From Rhodanobacter soli (GTDB taxonomy: Bacteria > Pseudomonadota > Gammaproteobacteria > Xanthomonadales > Rhodanobacteraceae): a DNA stretch of 64,000 nucleotides. The translations under genes and the position numbers were made by a program. The stretch is taken from assembly GCF_040548735.1 (NCBI RefSeq), contig NZ_JBEPSD010000001.1, positions 1,612,001-1,676,000 of the forward strand. Direction: 5' to 3'. Below, piece by piece: positions 7,827-18,992 of this stretch; position 1 is the first letter of the stretch; every line of letters starts with the position of its first letter. The notes below the pieces were generated by a model. It did not search any database and was not told the DNA's origin. It was given only the letters and a program-made list of their open reading frames with translations.

Positions 7827-7964
7827 ATGTCGCAGCGCAGCAGCCATTGCCGCATCGCCGAAATGAACCGTCTCGCGACGGTCGACGGCCTGCTGCAGCT
7901 CGGCGGCACGCTCCTTATTACCCTCGTACTCGTACTCCTTATTACCAACGGAGGTGCGGGCTGA
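7827..7964 (+). CDS. ilv/leu operon leader peptide
   Basis: A 45-codon ORF with residues 29-40 reading LLITLVLVLLIT: six Leu, two Ile, two Val and two Thr codons in twelve. This is the expected control region of a multivalent attenuator sensing leucine, isoleucine, valine and threonine. The 12-nt block CTCCTTATTACC occurs twice (7911-7922 and 7935-7946) flanking CTCGTACTCGTA. CTT, ATT and GTA codons are scarce in the neighbouring genes. It ends in TGA 47 nt before the terminator hairpin. It shares the ATGTCGC opening and promoter geometry with the thr leader. Confidence 0.82.
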   Translation: MSQRSSHCRIAEMNRLATVDGLLQLGGTLLITLVLVLLITNGGAG

Positions 7965-8008
7965 GGGCATGTGTCCAGGTAGATAAGAAAACCTGAAAAC
8001 ACCCAAAG

Positions 8009-8043
8009 AACCCCGCACCCGGTAACGGATGCGGGGTTTTTTT
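8009..8043 (+). terminator. Attenuator terminator of the ilv/leu leader
   Basis: AACCCCGCA (8009-8017) pairs with TGCGGGGTT (8030-8038) around a 12-nt loop, and seven T residues run from 8037 to 8043. The stem lies between the leader peptide and leuA. GGTGCGGG at 7953-7960, overlapping the last leader codons, is perfectly complementary to 8012-8019. It can therefore form a competing antiterminator when a ribosome stalls on the Leu/Ile/Val/Thr codons. Confidence 0.85.
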
Positions 8044-8077
8044 GTGCCTTCGGCGACGCCCACACAGCGGAGCCATG

Positions 8078-9717
<1,640 letters not shown>

Positions 9718-9721
<4 letters not shown>

Positions 9722-10659
9722 GTACGCCATTCCTGTGGCACAACGGCCGCATCAAGCCGTGGGCCGAGGCCACCACCCACGTCAGCACGCACGCGTTGCA
9801 CTACGGCTCGTCCGTGTTCGAGGGCGAGCGCGTGTACGCCACGCCGCACGGCCCGGCCTACTTCCGCCTGGCCGAGCACACCCGCCGGCTGTTCGAGTCG
9901 GCGCGTGTGTACGAGATCGAGATCGGCTACAGCGAGGACGAGATCAACGCCGCCTGCCTGGAGCTGATCCGTGCCAATGCGATGCCATCGGCCTACGTGC
10001 GGCCGATCGTGTTCCGCGGTGCCGGCGGATTGGGCGTGCTGGCGAAGGACGGCGCACCGGTGGAGGTGGCGATCATGGCGATGGCCTGGGGCGCCTACCT
10101 GGGCGAAGCGGCCGAGCGCGGCGCCGACGTGTGCGTGTCGTCATGGCATCGCCCCGCGCCGAACACCCTGCCCAGCTGGGCCAAGGCGGGCGGCAATTAC
10201 CTGTCCAGCCAGCTGATCGGTCTGGAGGCGCGCCGCAACGGCTACGACGAAGGCATCGCGCTGGGCCACAACGGCCTGCTCAGCGAAGGCGCCGGCGAGA
10301 ACCTGTTCTTGGTGAAAAACGGCCGGCTGCTCACGCCGCCGTCCAGCGCCGGCATCCTGGCCGGCATCACCCGCGACGCGGTGATCACCCTGGCTGCGGA
10401 TCTCGGCATCGCGGTGGAAGAACGCGACCTGCCGCGCGAAGCGCTGTATTCCGCCGACGAAGTGTTCATGACCGGCACCGCTGCCGAGATCACCCCGGTG
10501 CGTTCGGTCGATCGCAAGGCGATCGGCAAGGGTGCACCTGGCCCGGTCACGCAGCAGCTGCGGCAAGCATTCTTCGGCCTGTTCGACGGCCGCACGGAGG
10601 ATCGCTGGTCCTGGCTAACGCCAGTGCACAGCGAAGCCACGGCGCAGGAGGCTGCGTGA
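9718..10659 (+). CDS. ilvE: Branched-chain amino acid aminotransferase
   Basis: Fold-type IV PLP aminotransferase catalysing the last step of leucine, isoleucine and valine synthesis. It has 313 residues. [13 protein letters not shown] near the N-terminus and the Schiff-base lysine K156 in [12 protein letters not shown] match IlvE, as does the later [12 protein letters not shown]. Translation is coupled at both ends: ATGA with leuA and TGATG with leuC. Placing ilvE between leuA and leuC ties transamination directly to leucine-pathway expression. Confidence 0.93.
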
Positions 10660-12071
10660 TGGCCAGGACCCTCTTCGAAAAAGTCTGGGACGCCCATGTC
10701 GTCGTACCCGAAACCGCCGACACACCGGCCGTCCTCTACGTCGACCTGCACCTGGTGCACGAGGTGACCTCGCCGCAGGCATTCAGCGAACTGCGCGAGC
10801 GCGGGCTGCCGCTGCGCCGGCCCGACCGCATGCTGGCCACGCTGGACCATTCCACGCCGACCCTGCCGACCAACGCCGACGGCAGCCGCCCGTATGCGAA
10901 CGCCGAGGCGCAGGCGCAGGTCGCACAGCTGGAAACGAACTGCCGCGAGTTCGGCGTCGAATTGCACGGCTGGGACAGTGAAGACCGCGGCATCGTGCAC
11001 GTGATCGGCCCCGAGCTGGGCGCGACCCAGCCCGGCATGACCATCGTCTGCGGCGACAGCCACACCTCCACCCATGGCGCATTCGGCGCGCTGGCGTTCG
11101 GCATCGGCACCACCGAAGTCGGCCACGTGATGGCAACGCAGTGCCTGCTGCAGCGCAAGCCGAAGACCATGGCGATCCACGTCGACGGCCAGCTGCCGCC
11201 GGGCGTGGGCGCGAAGGACCTGATCCTGCACATCATCGGCACGATCGGCGTCGATGGCGGCACCGGCTACGTGCTGGAATACCGCGGCGCGGCGATCGAG
11301 GCGCTCACGATGGACGAGCGCATGACCGTCTGCAACATGTCCATCGAGGCCGGCGCGCGCGCCGGGCTGATCGCGCCGGACGAGACCACGTTCGCCTGGC
11401 TGAAAGGCCGCCCGCGCGTGCCGCAGGGTGCGGCATGGGACGCGGCGGTGGCGAAGTGGCGTGCGCTGCGCAGCGACGACGGCGCGCATTACGACCGCGA
11501 AGTGCGCATCGACGCCGGCGCGGTGAAGCCCACCGTCACCTACGGTACCCATCCCGGCATGGCGATCGCGATGGACGCACCGGTGCCGGCCGCCACGAAT
11601 GCGCAGGAACGCCGCGCGCTCGACTACATGCAGAGCAAGGCCGGCCAGCCGATGCAGGGCACGCCGGTCGACGTGGTGTTCGTCGGCAGCTGCACCAACT
11701 CGCGCCTGTCCGACCTGCGCGAAGCCGCCCGCGTGCTGCATGGCCGGCGCATTGCCGATGGCGTGCGCATGCTGGTGGTGCCCGGCTCCGAGGCGGTGCG
11801 CCGCGACGCCGAGCGCGAAGGACTGCACCACGTGTTCACCGCCGCCGGCGCCGAGTGGCGCGTGCCGGGCTGCTCGATGTGCATCGCGATGAACGGCGAC
11901 CTGGCGCAACCGGGCCAGCTGGTGGTGAGCACCTCCAACCGCAACTTCGAAGGTCGCCAGGGCAAGGGCGCGCGCACCGTGCTGGCCAGCCCGGCCACGG
12001 CCGCCGCGTCGGCGATCGCCGGGCGCATCGCCGATCCACGCGAGTACGCGACGCAGGAGCAAGCCGCATGA
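10659..12071 (+). CDS. leuC: 3-isopropylmalate dehydratase, large subunit
   Basis: Aconitase-family subunit that, with LeuD, isomerises 2- to 3-isopropylmalate. It has 470 residues. The three [4Fe-4S] ligands are C345 (in GSCTNSR), C405 and C408 (in PGCSMC). The substrate-binding [17 protein letters not shown] motif is intact. The ATG at 10659 overlaps the ilvE stop by one base (TGATG), and the gene overlaps leuD by 4 nt. Confidence 0.96.
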   Translation: MARTLFEKVWDAHVVVPETADTPAVLYVDLHLVHEVTSPQAFSELRERGLPLRRPDRMLATLDHSTPTLPTNADGSRPYANAEAQAQVAQLETNCREFGVELHGWDSEDRGIVHVIGPELGATQPGMTIVCGDSHTSTHGAFGALAFGIGTTEVGHVMATQCLLQRKPKTMAIHVDGQLPPGVGAKDLILHIIGTIGVDGGTGYVLEYRGAAIEALTMDERMTVCNMSIEAGARAGLIAPDETTFAWLKGRPRVPQGAAWDAAVAKWRALRSDDGAHYDREVRIDAGAVKPTVTYGTHPGMAIAMDAPVPAATNAQERRALDYMQSKAGQPMQGTPVDVVFVGSCTNSRLSDLREAARVLHGRRIADGVRMLVVPGSEAVRRDAEREGLHHVFTAAGAEWRVPGCSMCIAMNGDLAQPGQLVVSTSNRNFEGRQGKGARTVLASPATAAASAIAGRIADPREYATQEQAA

Positions 12072-12655
12072 AACCCATCACCCGCCTCCACTCCCGCACC
12101 GCCGTACTGGCCGACGAGAACATCGATACCGATCGCATCATCCCGGCGCGCTTCCTCACCACGACCACCCGCGAGGGACTGGGCAAGCTGTGTTTCCACG
12201 ACTGGCGCTACCAGGCCGACGGCAGCGACAATTCCGTCTTTCCGCTCAACCGGCCGGAAGCGCGCGGCTGCTCGATCCTCGTCGCCGGACGCAACTTCGG
12301 CTGCGGCTCCTCGCGCGAACACGCGCCCTGGGCGTTGCTGGACTACGGCATCCGCGCGGTGCTGTGCAGCGAGATCGCGGACATCTTCCGCGGCAACGCG
12401 CTGAAGAACGGCCTGCTGGCCATCGTCATCGACGAACTGGAACACCGCTGGCTGCTCAAGCACCCGGGCATCGAGCTGGCGATCGACGTGCGCGAGCAGT
12501 ACATCGCGCTGCCCGACGGCGGCCGCATCCCGTTCCGTCTGGAACCGTTCGCGCGGCACTGCCTGCTCAACGGCGTCGACCAGCTCGGCTACCTGCTGCA
12601 GCACAGCGATGGGATCACCTCTTACGAACAACAGCATCAGGAGCAAGCGGCATGA
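12068..12655 (+). CDS. leuD: 3-isopropylmalate dehydratase, small subunit
   Basis: Swivel-domain partner of LeuC, 195 residues, the usual size. [15 protein letters not shown] near the N-terminus and [17 protein letters not shown] in the middle are diagnostic of LeuD. It overlaps leuC upstream and leuB downstream as ATGA, consistent with equal production of the two dehydratase subunits. Confidence 0.96.
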   Translation: MKPITRLHSRTAVLADENIDTDRIIPARFLTTTTREGLGKLCFHDWRYQADGSDNSVFPLNRPEARGCSILVAGRNFGCGSSREHAPWALLDYGIRAVLCSEIADIFRGNALKNGLLAIVIDELEHRWLLKHPGIELAIDVREQYIALPDGGRIPFRLEPFARHCLLNGVDQLGYLLQHSDGITSYEQQHQEQAA

Positions 12656-13749
12656 AGGCACGCATCGTTACCCTGCCCGGCGATGGCGTCGGCCCCGAGG
12701 TCACCGCCGCCGCGGTGGCCGTATTGAAGACCGTGGCCGCGCGCTACGAGCACGTGTTCGCGTTCGAGGAACAGCTGATCGGCGGCATCGCGATCGACGC
12801 CACCGGCGAACCCTTGCCGGCTGCCTCGCTGGCCGCCTGCCGCTCTGCCGATGCGGTGCTGCTCGGGGCCGTCGGTGGTCCGAAATGGTCCGACCCGAAC
12901 GCGCCGGTGCGCCCCGAGCAGGGCCTGCTGGCGCTGCGTGCCGCGCTCGGCGTGTATGCGAACCTGCGCCCGTTGCAGGTGCATCCGTCGCTGGCCAACC
13001 TGTCGCCGCTGAAGAACGACCGGCTGAAGCACGTCGACGTGCTGTTCGTGCGCGAACTCACCGGCGGCGCCTACTTCGGCGCGAAGACGCGCAGCGCCGA
13101 CGCCGCCACCGACGAATGCAGGTACACCGTGGCCGAGATCGAGCGCGTGGTGCGCCGCGCGTTCGAACTGGCGCGCGACCGCCGCCGCCATGTCACCTCG
13201 GTGGACAAGGCGAACGTGCTGGAGACCTCGCGGCTGTGGCGCAGCACGGTGCAGCGCATCGCCGCCGAGTATCCGGACGTGAAGCTCGAGCACCAGCTGG
13301 TCGACTCGATGGCAATGCTGCTGCTGACCCAGCCGAACCGCTACGACGTGGTGGTCACCGAGAACCTGTTCGGCGACATCCTCACCGACGAGGCCGCCGC
13401 GTTGGCCGGTTCGCTGGGCCTGCTGCCATCGGCATCGCTGGGCGACGGCAAGGCCGGCCTGTACGAACCGATCCACGGCTCGGCGCCGGACATCGCAGGC
13501 CAAGGCGTGGCCAATCCGGTCGGCGCGATCCTTTCCGCCGCGCTGCTGCTGCGCCACTCGCTGGGCCTGGAAGCCGAAGCGGTGGCGATCGAATCGGCGG
13601 TCGAGCAGGTGCTGCGCCACGGTCCGCACAGCCGCGACATCGGCGGCAGCGCCGGCACCGGCGAGGTGCGCGATGCGGTGCTCGCGGCGATCGAGGATCA
13701 CGCCGACACCGCCGCCGCGTTCTTCTGCGGAGCACGCGCATGCGGCTGA
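12652..13749 (+). CDS. leuB: 3-isopropylmalate dehydrogenase
   Basis: NAD-dependent oxidative decarboxylation of 3-isopropylmalate. It has 365 residues, with the [10 protein letters not shown] start, GAVGGPKW, the [12 protein letters not shown] substrate loop and [15 protein letters not shown] near the NAD site. ATGA overlap with leuD. It is the last of the five tightly overlapped genes; 264 nt of non-coding sequence with inverted repeats separates it from ilvD. Confidence 0.96.
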   Translation: MKARIVTLPGDGVGPEVTAAAVAVLKTVAARYEHVFAFEEQLIGGIAIDATGEPLPAASLAACRSADAVLLGAVGGPKWSDPNAPVRPEQGLLALRAALGVYANLRPLQVHPSLANLSPLKNDRLKHVDVLFVRELTGGAYFGAKTRSADAATDECRYTVAEIERVVRRAFELARDRRRHVTSVDKANVLETSRLWRSTVQRIAAEYPDVKLEHQLVDSMAMLLLTQPNRYDVVVTENLFGDILTDEAAALAGSLGLLPSASLGDGKAGLYEPIHGSAPDIAGQGVANPVGAILSAALLLRHSLGLEAEAVAIESAVEQVLRHGPHSRDIGGSAGTGEVRDAVLAAIEDHADTAAAFFCGARACG

Positions 13750-14013
13750 TGCAGCCAGGTTTCCCCAGCGGGCACATGGACGTGTCCGCATTTTCTGCCG
13801 CCCCCTGCGTGCTCCCGGCACAGGACGGTTCGTGCACGCCGCGATGGCGCCGATCCCCGCCCCGTCCAGCCACCTCCCTCGCACGCAGGGGGCGCTTTTC
13901 TTTCATTCGGGCCATCCATGGCCCTCACCCTTCGGGCGGCTGGCGCCGTGCAAATCGGCATTCCTGCCGATTTGTCTCCCCCAAGAGGGATTCTGTCCTT
14001 CGGAGCTTTCTTC
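13750..14013. repeat. leuB-ilvD intergenic inverted repeats
   Basis: Three perfect inverted repeats are visible. A 14-bp pair at 13799-13812/13881-13894 has a 68-nt loop, and its right arm is followed by CTTTTCTTTC. A 7-bp pair lies at 13909-13915/13918-13924. A 10-bp stem with a TTCC loop lies at 13951-13960/13965-13974 (arm CAAATCGGCA). The first could act as a partial terminator and the last could affect ilvD initiation. REP-like repeats are an equal possibility. Confidence 0.55.
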
Positions 14014-15720
14014 ATGCGCAGTGACCTGATCAAGAGCGGCCCCGACCGCGCACCCGCCCGCGCCATGCTGCGCGCCACCGGCCTCGACGACGAGGCGATC
14101 GCGCGGCCGCTGGTCGCGGTGGTGCACACCTGGTCGAACGTGAGCCCGTGCAACCTCAACCTGCGCGAGCTCGCGGTCGAGGCCGCGGCCGGCATCCGCG
14201 CCGCCGGCGGCACGCCGGTGGAGTTCAACACCATCGCGGTGACCGACGGCATCGCGATGGGCACGCCGGGCATGCGCTCGTCGCTGATCAGCCGCGAGGT
14301 GATCACCGACTCGATCGAGCTGGCGGTGGACGGCCACTGCCTGGACGCGATGGTGGTGCTGTGCGGCTGCGACAAGACCATCCCCGCCGCGGCGATGGCG
14401 CTGGCGCGGCTGAACATTCCCGGCGTGGCGCTGTACGGCGGCACGATCGCGCACGGCACCCATGACAACCATCCGATCACCATCCAGCAGGTGTTCGAGG
14501 CGGTCGGCGCGCACGGCGCGGGCAAGATCAGCGACGAGGAACTGACCGCGGTCGAGCGCGACGCCTGCCCCGGTGCCGGTGCCTGCGGCGGCCAGTTCAC
14601 TGCCAACACGATGGCGATGGTGCTGTCCACGCTGGGCCTGTCGCCGATGGGCTACAACGACATTCCCGCCACCCATCCGGCCAAGGGCGCCGCCGCGTTC
14701 CGCTGCGGCGAGCTGGTGATGGAATGCCTACGCGAGAACCGCACGCCGCGCGAGCTGATCACGCGCACCTCGATGCGCAACGCCGCGCGCATGGTCGCTG
14801 CCACCGCCGGTTCCACCAACGCGGTGCTGCACTTGCTGGCAATCGCGCGCGAAGCCGGCGTCGAGTGGTCGCTGGAGGATTTCGAACCGGCTTCGGCGCA
14901 CACGCCGGTGATCGCCGACCTGCTGCCCGGCGGGCGCTACACCGCGGTCGAGTTGTTTGGCGCCGGCGGCAGCGCGCGGGTGGCGCAGGAACTGATCGCC
15001 GCCGGCATGCTGGAGGACACGCCCACCGTCACCGGCCGTTCGCTGTTCACCGAAACCGCCGCGGCGCCACGCGCCGAAACGCAGGACGTGGTGCATCCGG
15101 TCAGCGCACCGCTGAAGCCACGCGGCGGCTACTCGATCCTGTACGGCAACCTCGCCCCGGAAGGCTGCATCCTGAAGCTTGCCGGCAAGGGCGCCAGCCA
15201 CTTCGAAGGCCGCGCCCGCGTCTACGAGGGTGAGGAGCAGGCGTTCGCCGCGGTGCAGGCCGGCGACATCGCCAAGGGCGACGTCATCGTGATCCGCAAC
15301 GAAGGCCCGGCCGGCGGCCCCGGCATGCGCGAAATGCTCGGCGTCACCGCCGCGCTGATCGGCCGCGGCCTCGGCGACGACGTGGCATTGATCACCGACG
15401 GCCGCTTCTCCGGCGCCACCCACGGCTTCATGGTCGGCCACATCGCGCCGGAAGCCGCGCGCGGCGGGCCCATCGCCCTGCTGCACGAAGGCGACCGCAT
15501 CGTGATCGATGCGGCGCGGCGCGAGATCGCCACCGACGCCGACCTCGCCGCGCGCCGTGCGCTCTGGCAGGCGCCGCCACCGAAGGTCAGCCGCGGCGCG
15601 CTGGCCAAATACGCCCTGCTGGTCGGCTCCGCCTCCGACGGCGCCACCACGCATCCCGGTTCCACCGTCTCCACCCCGACATCCGTCCACACCGAAACCC
15701 ACCAGGGAGTCACCGCATGA
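14014..15720 (+). CDS. ilvD: Dihydroxy-acid dehydratase
   Basis: Fe-S enzyme dehydrating 2,3-dihydroxy-acids to the 2-oxo acids of valine and isoleucine. The start at 14014 gives [14 protein letters not shown]..., the standard IlvD N-terminus, and GGAG lies 8 nt upstream. An in-frame ATG at 13918 would add 32 unrelated residues. The product has 568 residues. Cluster ligands lie in CGCDKT (C119) and CPGAGACGG (C191). It overlaps ilvC by 4 nt. Confidence 0.96.
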   Translation: MRSDLIKSGPDRAPARAMLRATGLDDEAIARPLVAVVHTWSNVSPCNLNLRELAVEAAAGIRAAGGTPVEFNTIAVTDGIAMGTPGMRSSLISREVITDSIELAVDGHCLDAMVVLCGCDKTIPAAAMALARLNIPGVALYGGTIAHGTHDNHPITIQQVFEAVGAHGAGKISDEELTAVERDACPGAGACGGQFTANTMAMVLSTLGLSPMGYNDIPATHPAKGAAAFRCGELVMECLRENRTPRELITRTSMRNAARMVAATAGSTNAVLHLLAIAREAGVEWSLEDFEPASAHTPVIADLLPGGRYTAVELFGAGGSARVAQELIAAGMLEDTPTVTGRSLFTETAAAPRAETQDVVHPVSAPLKPRGGYSILYGNLAPEGCILKLAGKGASHFEGRARVYEGEEQAFAAVQAGDIAKGDVIVIRNEGPAGGPGMREMLGVTAALIGRGLGDDVALITDGRFSGATHGFMVGHIAPEAARGGPIALLHEGDRIVIDAARREIATDADLAARRALWQAPPPKVSRGALAKYALLVGSASDGATTHPGSTVSTPTSVHTETHQGVTA

Positions 15721-16727
15721 GCAGCAACAACACCCTCGCCCCATCCCGCATCGCCGTGCTCGGCTACGGCAGCCAGGGCCGCGCGCACGCGCTGAACCTG
15801 CGCGACTCCGGCCTCGACGTGGTGGTCGGCCTGCGTCCGAACGGCCCGACCTGGCACAAGGCCAAGGCCGACGGCTTCAAGGTCGCCGAGCCGGCCGAGG
15901 CGGTGAAAGGCGCCGACCTCGTCGCCGTGCTGACGCCGGACATGGTGCAGCCGACGCTGTACAAGGAGTCGATCGAGCCGAACATCAAGCCCGGTGCGGC
16001 GCTGTTGTTCGCGCACGGCTTCAACGTGCACTTCAAGCAGATCGAACCGCGCGCCGACATCGACGTGATCCTCGTCGCGCCGAAGGGCCCCGGCGCACTG
16101 GTGCGCAGCGAGTACGAACGCGGCCGCGGCGTGCCGTGCATCTGGGCCGTGCACCAGGACGTCAGCGGCCAGGCCGAGGCAAAGACCAAGGGCTACGCCG
16201 ACGGCATCGGCGGCGGCCGCGCGATGATCATCCAGACCGACTTCAAGGAAGAGACCGAGACCGACCTGTTCGGCGAGCAGGCGGTGCTGTGCGGCGGCGC
16301 CAGCGAACTGGTGATCAAGGGTTTCGAGACCCTGGTCGAGGCCGGCTACCAGCCGGAGATCGCCTACTACGAGGTGATGCACGAACTGAAGCTGATCGTC
16401 GACCTGTTCTATGAGGGCGGCCTGGCGAAGATGCTGCAGTTCGTCTCCGAGACCGCGCAGTACGGCGACTACGTCAGCGGTCCGCGGGTGGTCGACGCCG
16501 GCACCAAGGCGCGCATGAAGGAAGTCCTCACCGACATCCAGGACGGCACTTTCGCGCGCAACTGGATCGCCGAGTACCAGGCCGGGTTGCCGAACTACAA
16601 GCGCCTGAAGCAGGCCGACCTCGAGCATCCGATCGAGCAGGTCGGCGCGAAGCTGCGCGCACGGATGCCGTGGCTGCAGCCGAACACGGCACCTGCCGCC
16701 GTCGCGCCGTTGAAGAAAGCCGGCTGA
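15717..16727 (+). CDS. ilvC: Ketol-acid reductoisomerase (class I)
   Basis: Isomerises and reduces acetolactate and acetohydroxybutyrate using NADPH. The 336-residue length is that of the short class I enzymes. The Rossmann motif [17 protein letters not shown] lies near residue 15, followed by VGLRPN. The C-terminal knotted domain carries the metal-binding stretch around [18 protein letters not shown] overlap with ilvD. Unlike in E. coli, it is inside the main operon. Confidence 0.96.
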   Translation: MSSNNTLAPSRIAVLGYGSQGRAHALNLRDSGLDVVVGLRPNGPTWHKAKADGFKVAEPAEAVKGADLVAVLTPDMVQPTLYKESIEPNIKPGAALLFAHGFNVHFKQIEPRADIDVILVAPKGPGALVRSEYERGRGVPCIWAVHQDVSGQAEAKTKGYADGIGGGRAMIIQTDFKEETETDLFGEQAVLCGGASELVIKGFETLVEAGYQPEIAYYEVMHELKLIVDLFYEGGLAKMLQFVSETAQYGDYVSGPRVVDAGTKARMKEVLTDIQDGTFARNWIAEYQAGLPNYKRLKQADLEHPIEQVGAKLRARMPWLQPNTAPAAVAPLKKAG

Positions 16728-16735
16728 CGCTCTTT

Positions 16736-16845
16736 TGGCTCCTCCCCCTGCGCAGCAGGGGGAGGTTGGGAGGGGGTGGCGCTTTTGACTTTCGAGCAAG
16801 AGCAACCCCTCCCCAACCCTCCCCTGCTTTGCAGGGGAGGGAGCA
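16736..16845. repeat. Palindromic repeat pair, ilvC-ilvG gap
   Basis: Two perfect 11-bp hairpins lie in opposite orientation: 16741-16751/16755-16765 (arm CCTCCCCCTGC, loop GCA) and 16817-16827/16831-16841 (arm CCCTCCCCTGC, loop TTT). Their flanks (GGTTGGGAGGGGGT and ACCCCTCCCCAACC) are themselves near-complementary, so the whole unit can fold as one large structure. The same two hairpins occur, in the other order, at 25041-25173. This looks like a REP-type intergenic repeat; it may also shape the ilvC/ilvG transcript. Confidence 0.8.
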
Positions 16846-16874
16846 CGGCATCGAATCCCTGGGGAATTTATCTT

Positions 16875-18731
16875 GTGAATGCACCAGCACTGAAAGCCGA
16901 AACCACGACCGACCGGCATCCGCTGGCCGGCCAGAGCATGAGCGGCGCCGAAGTGATCGTGCAGGTGCTCGCCGACGAAGGCGTCGACGTGATGTTCGGC
17001 TATTCCGGCGGCGCGATCCTGCCGGTGTACGACGCGGTATTCCGCTACAACGCCGGACATCCGCGCGCCGACGGCGGCGAGAGCATGCCGCTGGTGGTAC
17101 CGGCCAACGAGCAGGGCGCCGGCTTCATGGCGGCCGGTTACGCGCGCGCCTCCGGCAAGGTCGGCGTGGCCATCGTCACCTCCGGCCCCGGCGCCACCAA
17201 CATGGTGACGCCGGTGCGCGACTCGATGGCCGACTCGATCCCGCTGGTGGTCATCTGCGGCCAGGTCGGCACCGCGGCGATCGGCAGCGATGCGTTCCAG
17301 GAGGCGCCGATCAGCAACATCATGGGTGCCTGCGCCAAGCACGTGTTCCTGGTCACCGATGCCGCGCAGTTGGAAGCCACCGTGCGCACCGCGTTCACCC
17401 TTGCCCGCAGCGGCCGGCCCGGGCCGGTGGTGGTGGACGTGCCGAAGGACGTGCAGAACGCCGCGCTGGCCTGGCATGGCCGCGGCGAACTGGCGTTGAG
17501 CGGCTACCGCACGCGGCTGCGCGCGGTGGAACAGGCGACGCTGAGCGATGCCGATTGCGCGGCGTTCTTCACCGCGTTGATGCAGGCGCAGCGCCCGCTG
17601 ATCTACGCCGGCGGCGGCGTGATCGCCGCGGAGGCATCCGCGGCGTTGCGCGCGTTCGTCGATGCCTTCGGCCTGCCGGTCACCACCACCCTGATGGGCC
17701 TGGGCGGCTTCGACAGCACCGACCCGCTGGCACTGCACCTGCTCGGCATGCACGGCACGGCGTACGCGAACTACGCGGTGGAGGACTGCGACTTCGTGCT
17801 GGCGCTGGGCGCACGCTTCGACGATCGCGTGGCCGGCGTGCCGAACAAGTTCGCGCCGCGCGCGAAGTTCATCGCGCAGATCGACATCGACCCGGCCGAG
17901 ATCGGCAAGGTGAAGAGCGTCGACTGGCATCACGTCGGCCCGCTGCAGCGCGCGCTGGAACGCCTCACCGCGTACGGCCGCGCACACGGCTTCAAGCCAT
18001 CGCTGACGAAATGGCATGCGCACGTGGCGGAACTGAAACGCGTGCATGCGATGAACTACGACCGCGCAAGCGCGCTGATCCAGCCGTACGCGGTGCTGGA
18101 AGCGATCAACCGCCACACCCAGGGCCGCGCCATCGTCAGCACCGGCGTCGGCCAGCACCAGATGTGGGCGGCGCAGTACTTCGACTTCCGCGCGCCGCGG
18201 CATTGGCTCACCTCCGGCTCGATGGGCACGATGGGTTTCGGCCTGCCCGCGGCGATCGGCGCGCAGTTCGCGCACCGCGACAAGCTGGTGATCGACATCG
18301 ACGGCGACGCCAGCATCCGCATGAACATCGGCGAGCTGGAGATCGTCACCACCTATGGCCTGCCGCTGAAGATCGTGGTGCTCAACAACGTCGGCGACGG
18401 CATGGTGCGGCAGTGGCAGAAGCTGTACTTCAAGGGCCGCTTCGCCGCGTCCGACAAGAGCCTGCACAAGAAGGATTTCGTGCGCGCCGCGCAGGCCGAC
18501 GGCTTCGAATGGGCGCGGCGGCTGGAACGCGTGGACGAACTGGAAGCGACGATCGCCGACTTCCTCGCCTTCGACGGCCCGGCCTTCCTCGAAGTGATGA
18601 TCGACCCGGACGCCGGCGTGTACCCGATGGTCGGGCCCGGCGCCAGCTATGCGCAGATGATCACCGGCGATTTCATCCCCTCGCGCGCGGCGCCGGTCGC
18701 GCACGAGGCGCCCACCCCGCACATGTTCTAG
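16875..18731 (+). CDS. ilvG: Acetolactate synthase, large subunit
   Basis: TPP-dependent catalytic subunit making acetolactate or acetohydroxybutyrate. The GTG at 16875 with GGGGAA 8 nt upstream gives 618 residues; ATG 16938 is the alternative, with the conserved part starting at SGAEVIVQVLADEGV. The TPP-binding segment GDASIRMNIGEL...VLNN is complete, and the N-terminal FGYSGGAILPVYDA glutamate-loop region is typical. The reading frame is intact, unlike the frameshifted ilvG of E. coli K-12. It is followed 12 nt later by a short ACT-domain subunit. Confidence 0.93.
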   Translation: MNAPALKAETTTDRHPLAGQSMSGAEVIVQVLADEGVDVMFGYSGGAILPVYDAVFRYNAGHPRADGGESMPLVVPANEQGAGFMAAGYARASGKVGVAIVTSGPGATNMVTPVRDSMADSIPLVVICGQVGTAAIGSDAFQEAPISNIMGACAKHVFLVTDAAQLEATVRTAFTLARSGRPGPVVVDVPKDVQNAALAWHGRGELALSGYRTRLRAVEQATLSDADCAAFFTALMQAQRPLIYAGGGVIAAEASAALRAFVDAFGLPVTTTLMGLGGFDSTDPLALHLLGMHGTAYANYAVEDCDFVLALGARFDDRVAGVPNKFAPRAKFIAQIDIDPAEIGKVKSVDWHHVGPLQRALERLTAYGRAHGFKPSLTKWHAHVAELKRVHAMNYDRASALIQPYAVLEAINRHTQGRAIVSTGVGQHQMWAAQYFDFRAPRHWLTSGSMGTMGFGLPAAIGAQFAHRDKLVIDIDGDASIRMNIGELEIVTTYGLPLKIVVLNNVGDGMVRQWQKLYFKGRFAASDKSLHKKDFVRAAQADGFEWARRLERVDELEATIADFLAFDGPAFLEVMIDPDAGVYPMVGPGASYAQMITGDFIPSRAAPVAHEAPTPHMF

Positions 18732-18743
18732 GAGAGCGCCATC

Positions 18744-18992
18744 ATGCAGCACACCTTGTCCATCCTGTTGCAAAACGAAGCCGGTGCGCTGGTGCGCGTG
18801 GCCGGGCTGTTCGCCGCGCGCGGCTACAACATCGACACGCTGACCGTCGCCGCCACGCACGATCCGGCCGTGTCGCGTCTGACCCTGAGCCTGCAATGCG
18901 ACGACGACGCGCTCGGCCAGATCCTGCAGCAGACGCGCAAGCTGGTCGACGTGCTGCAGGTGGCGCATCCGGCGACGGCTCTCGCTGCATGA
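18744..18992 (+). CDS. ilvM: Acetolactate synthase small subunit, ACT domain (IlvM-like)
   Basis: An 82-residue protein consisting of essentially one ACT domain ([21 protein letters not shown]... [10 protein letters not shown]). That is the size of IlvM rather than the longer IlvN/IlvH. It supports the activity of the large subunit and may confer weak end-product control. AGGAG lies just upstream of the ATG and overlaps the ilvG stop region. Its own stop overlaps ilvA (ATGA). Confidence 0.9.
   Translation: MQHTLSILLQNEAGALVRVAGLFAARGYNIDTLTVAATHDPAVSRLTLSLQCDDDALGQILQQTRKLVDVLQVAHPATALAA

Noticed and set aside
7969..7986. A five-codon ORF (MCPGR) after the ilv/leu leader
   Set aside because: Too short, lies in the attenuator region and carries no control codons.
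13918..14013. Longer ilvD start at 13918
   Set aside because: It would add 32 unrelated residues encoded by an inverted-repeat region. 14014 has GGAG at 8 nt and the standard N-terminus.
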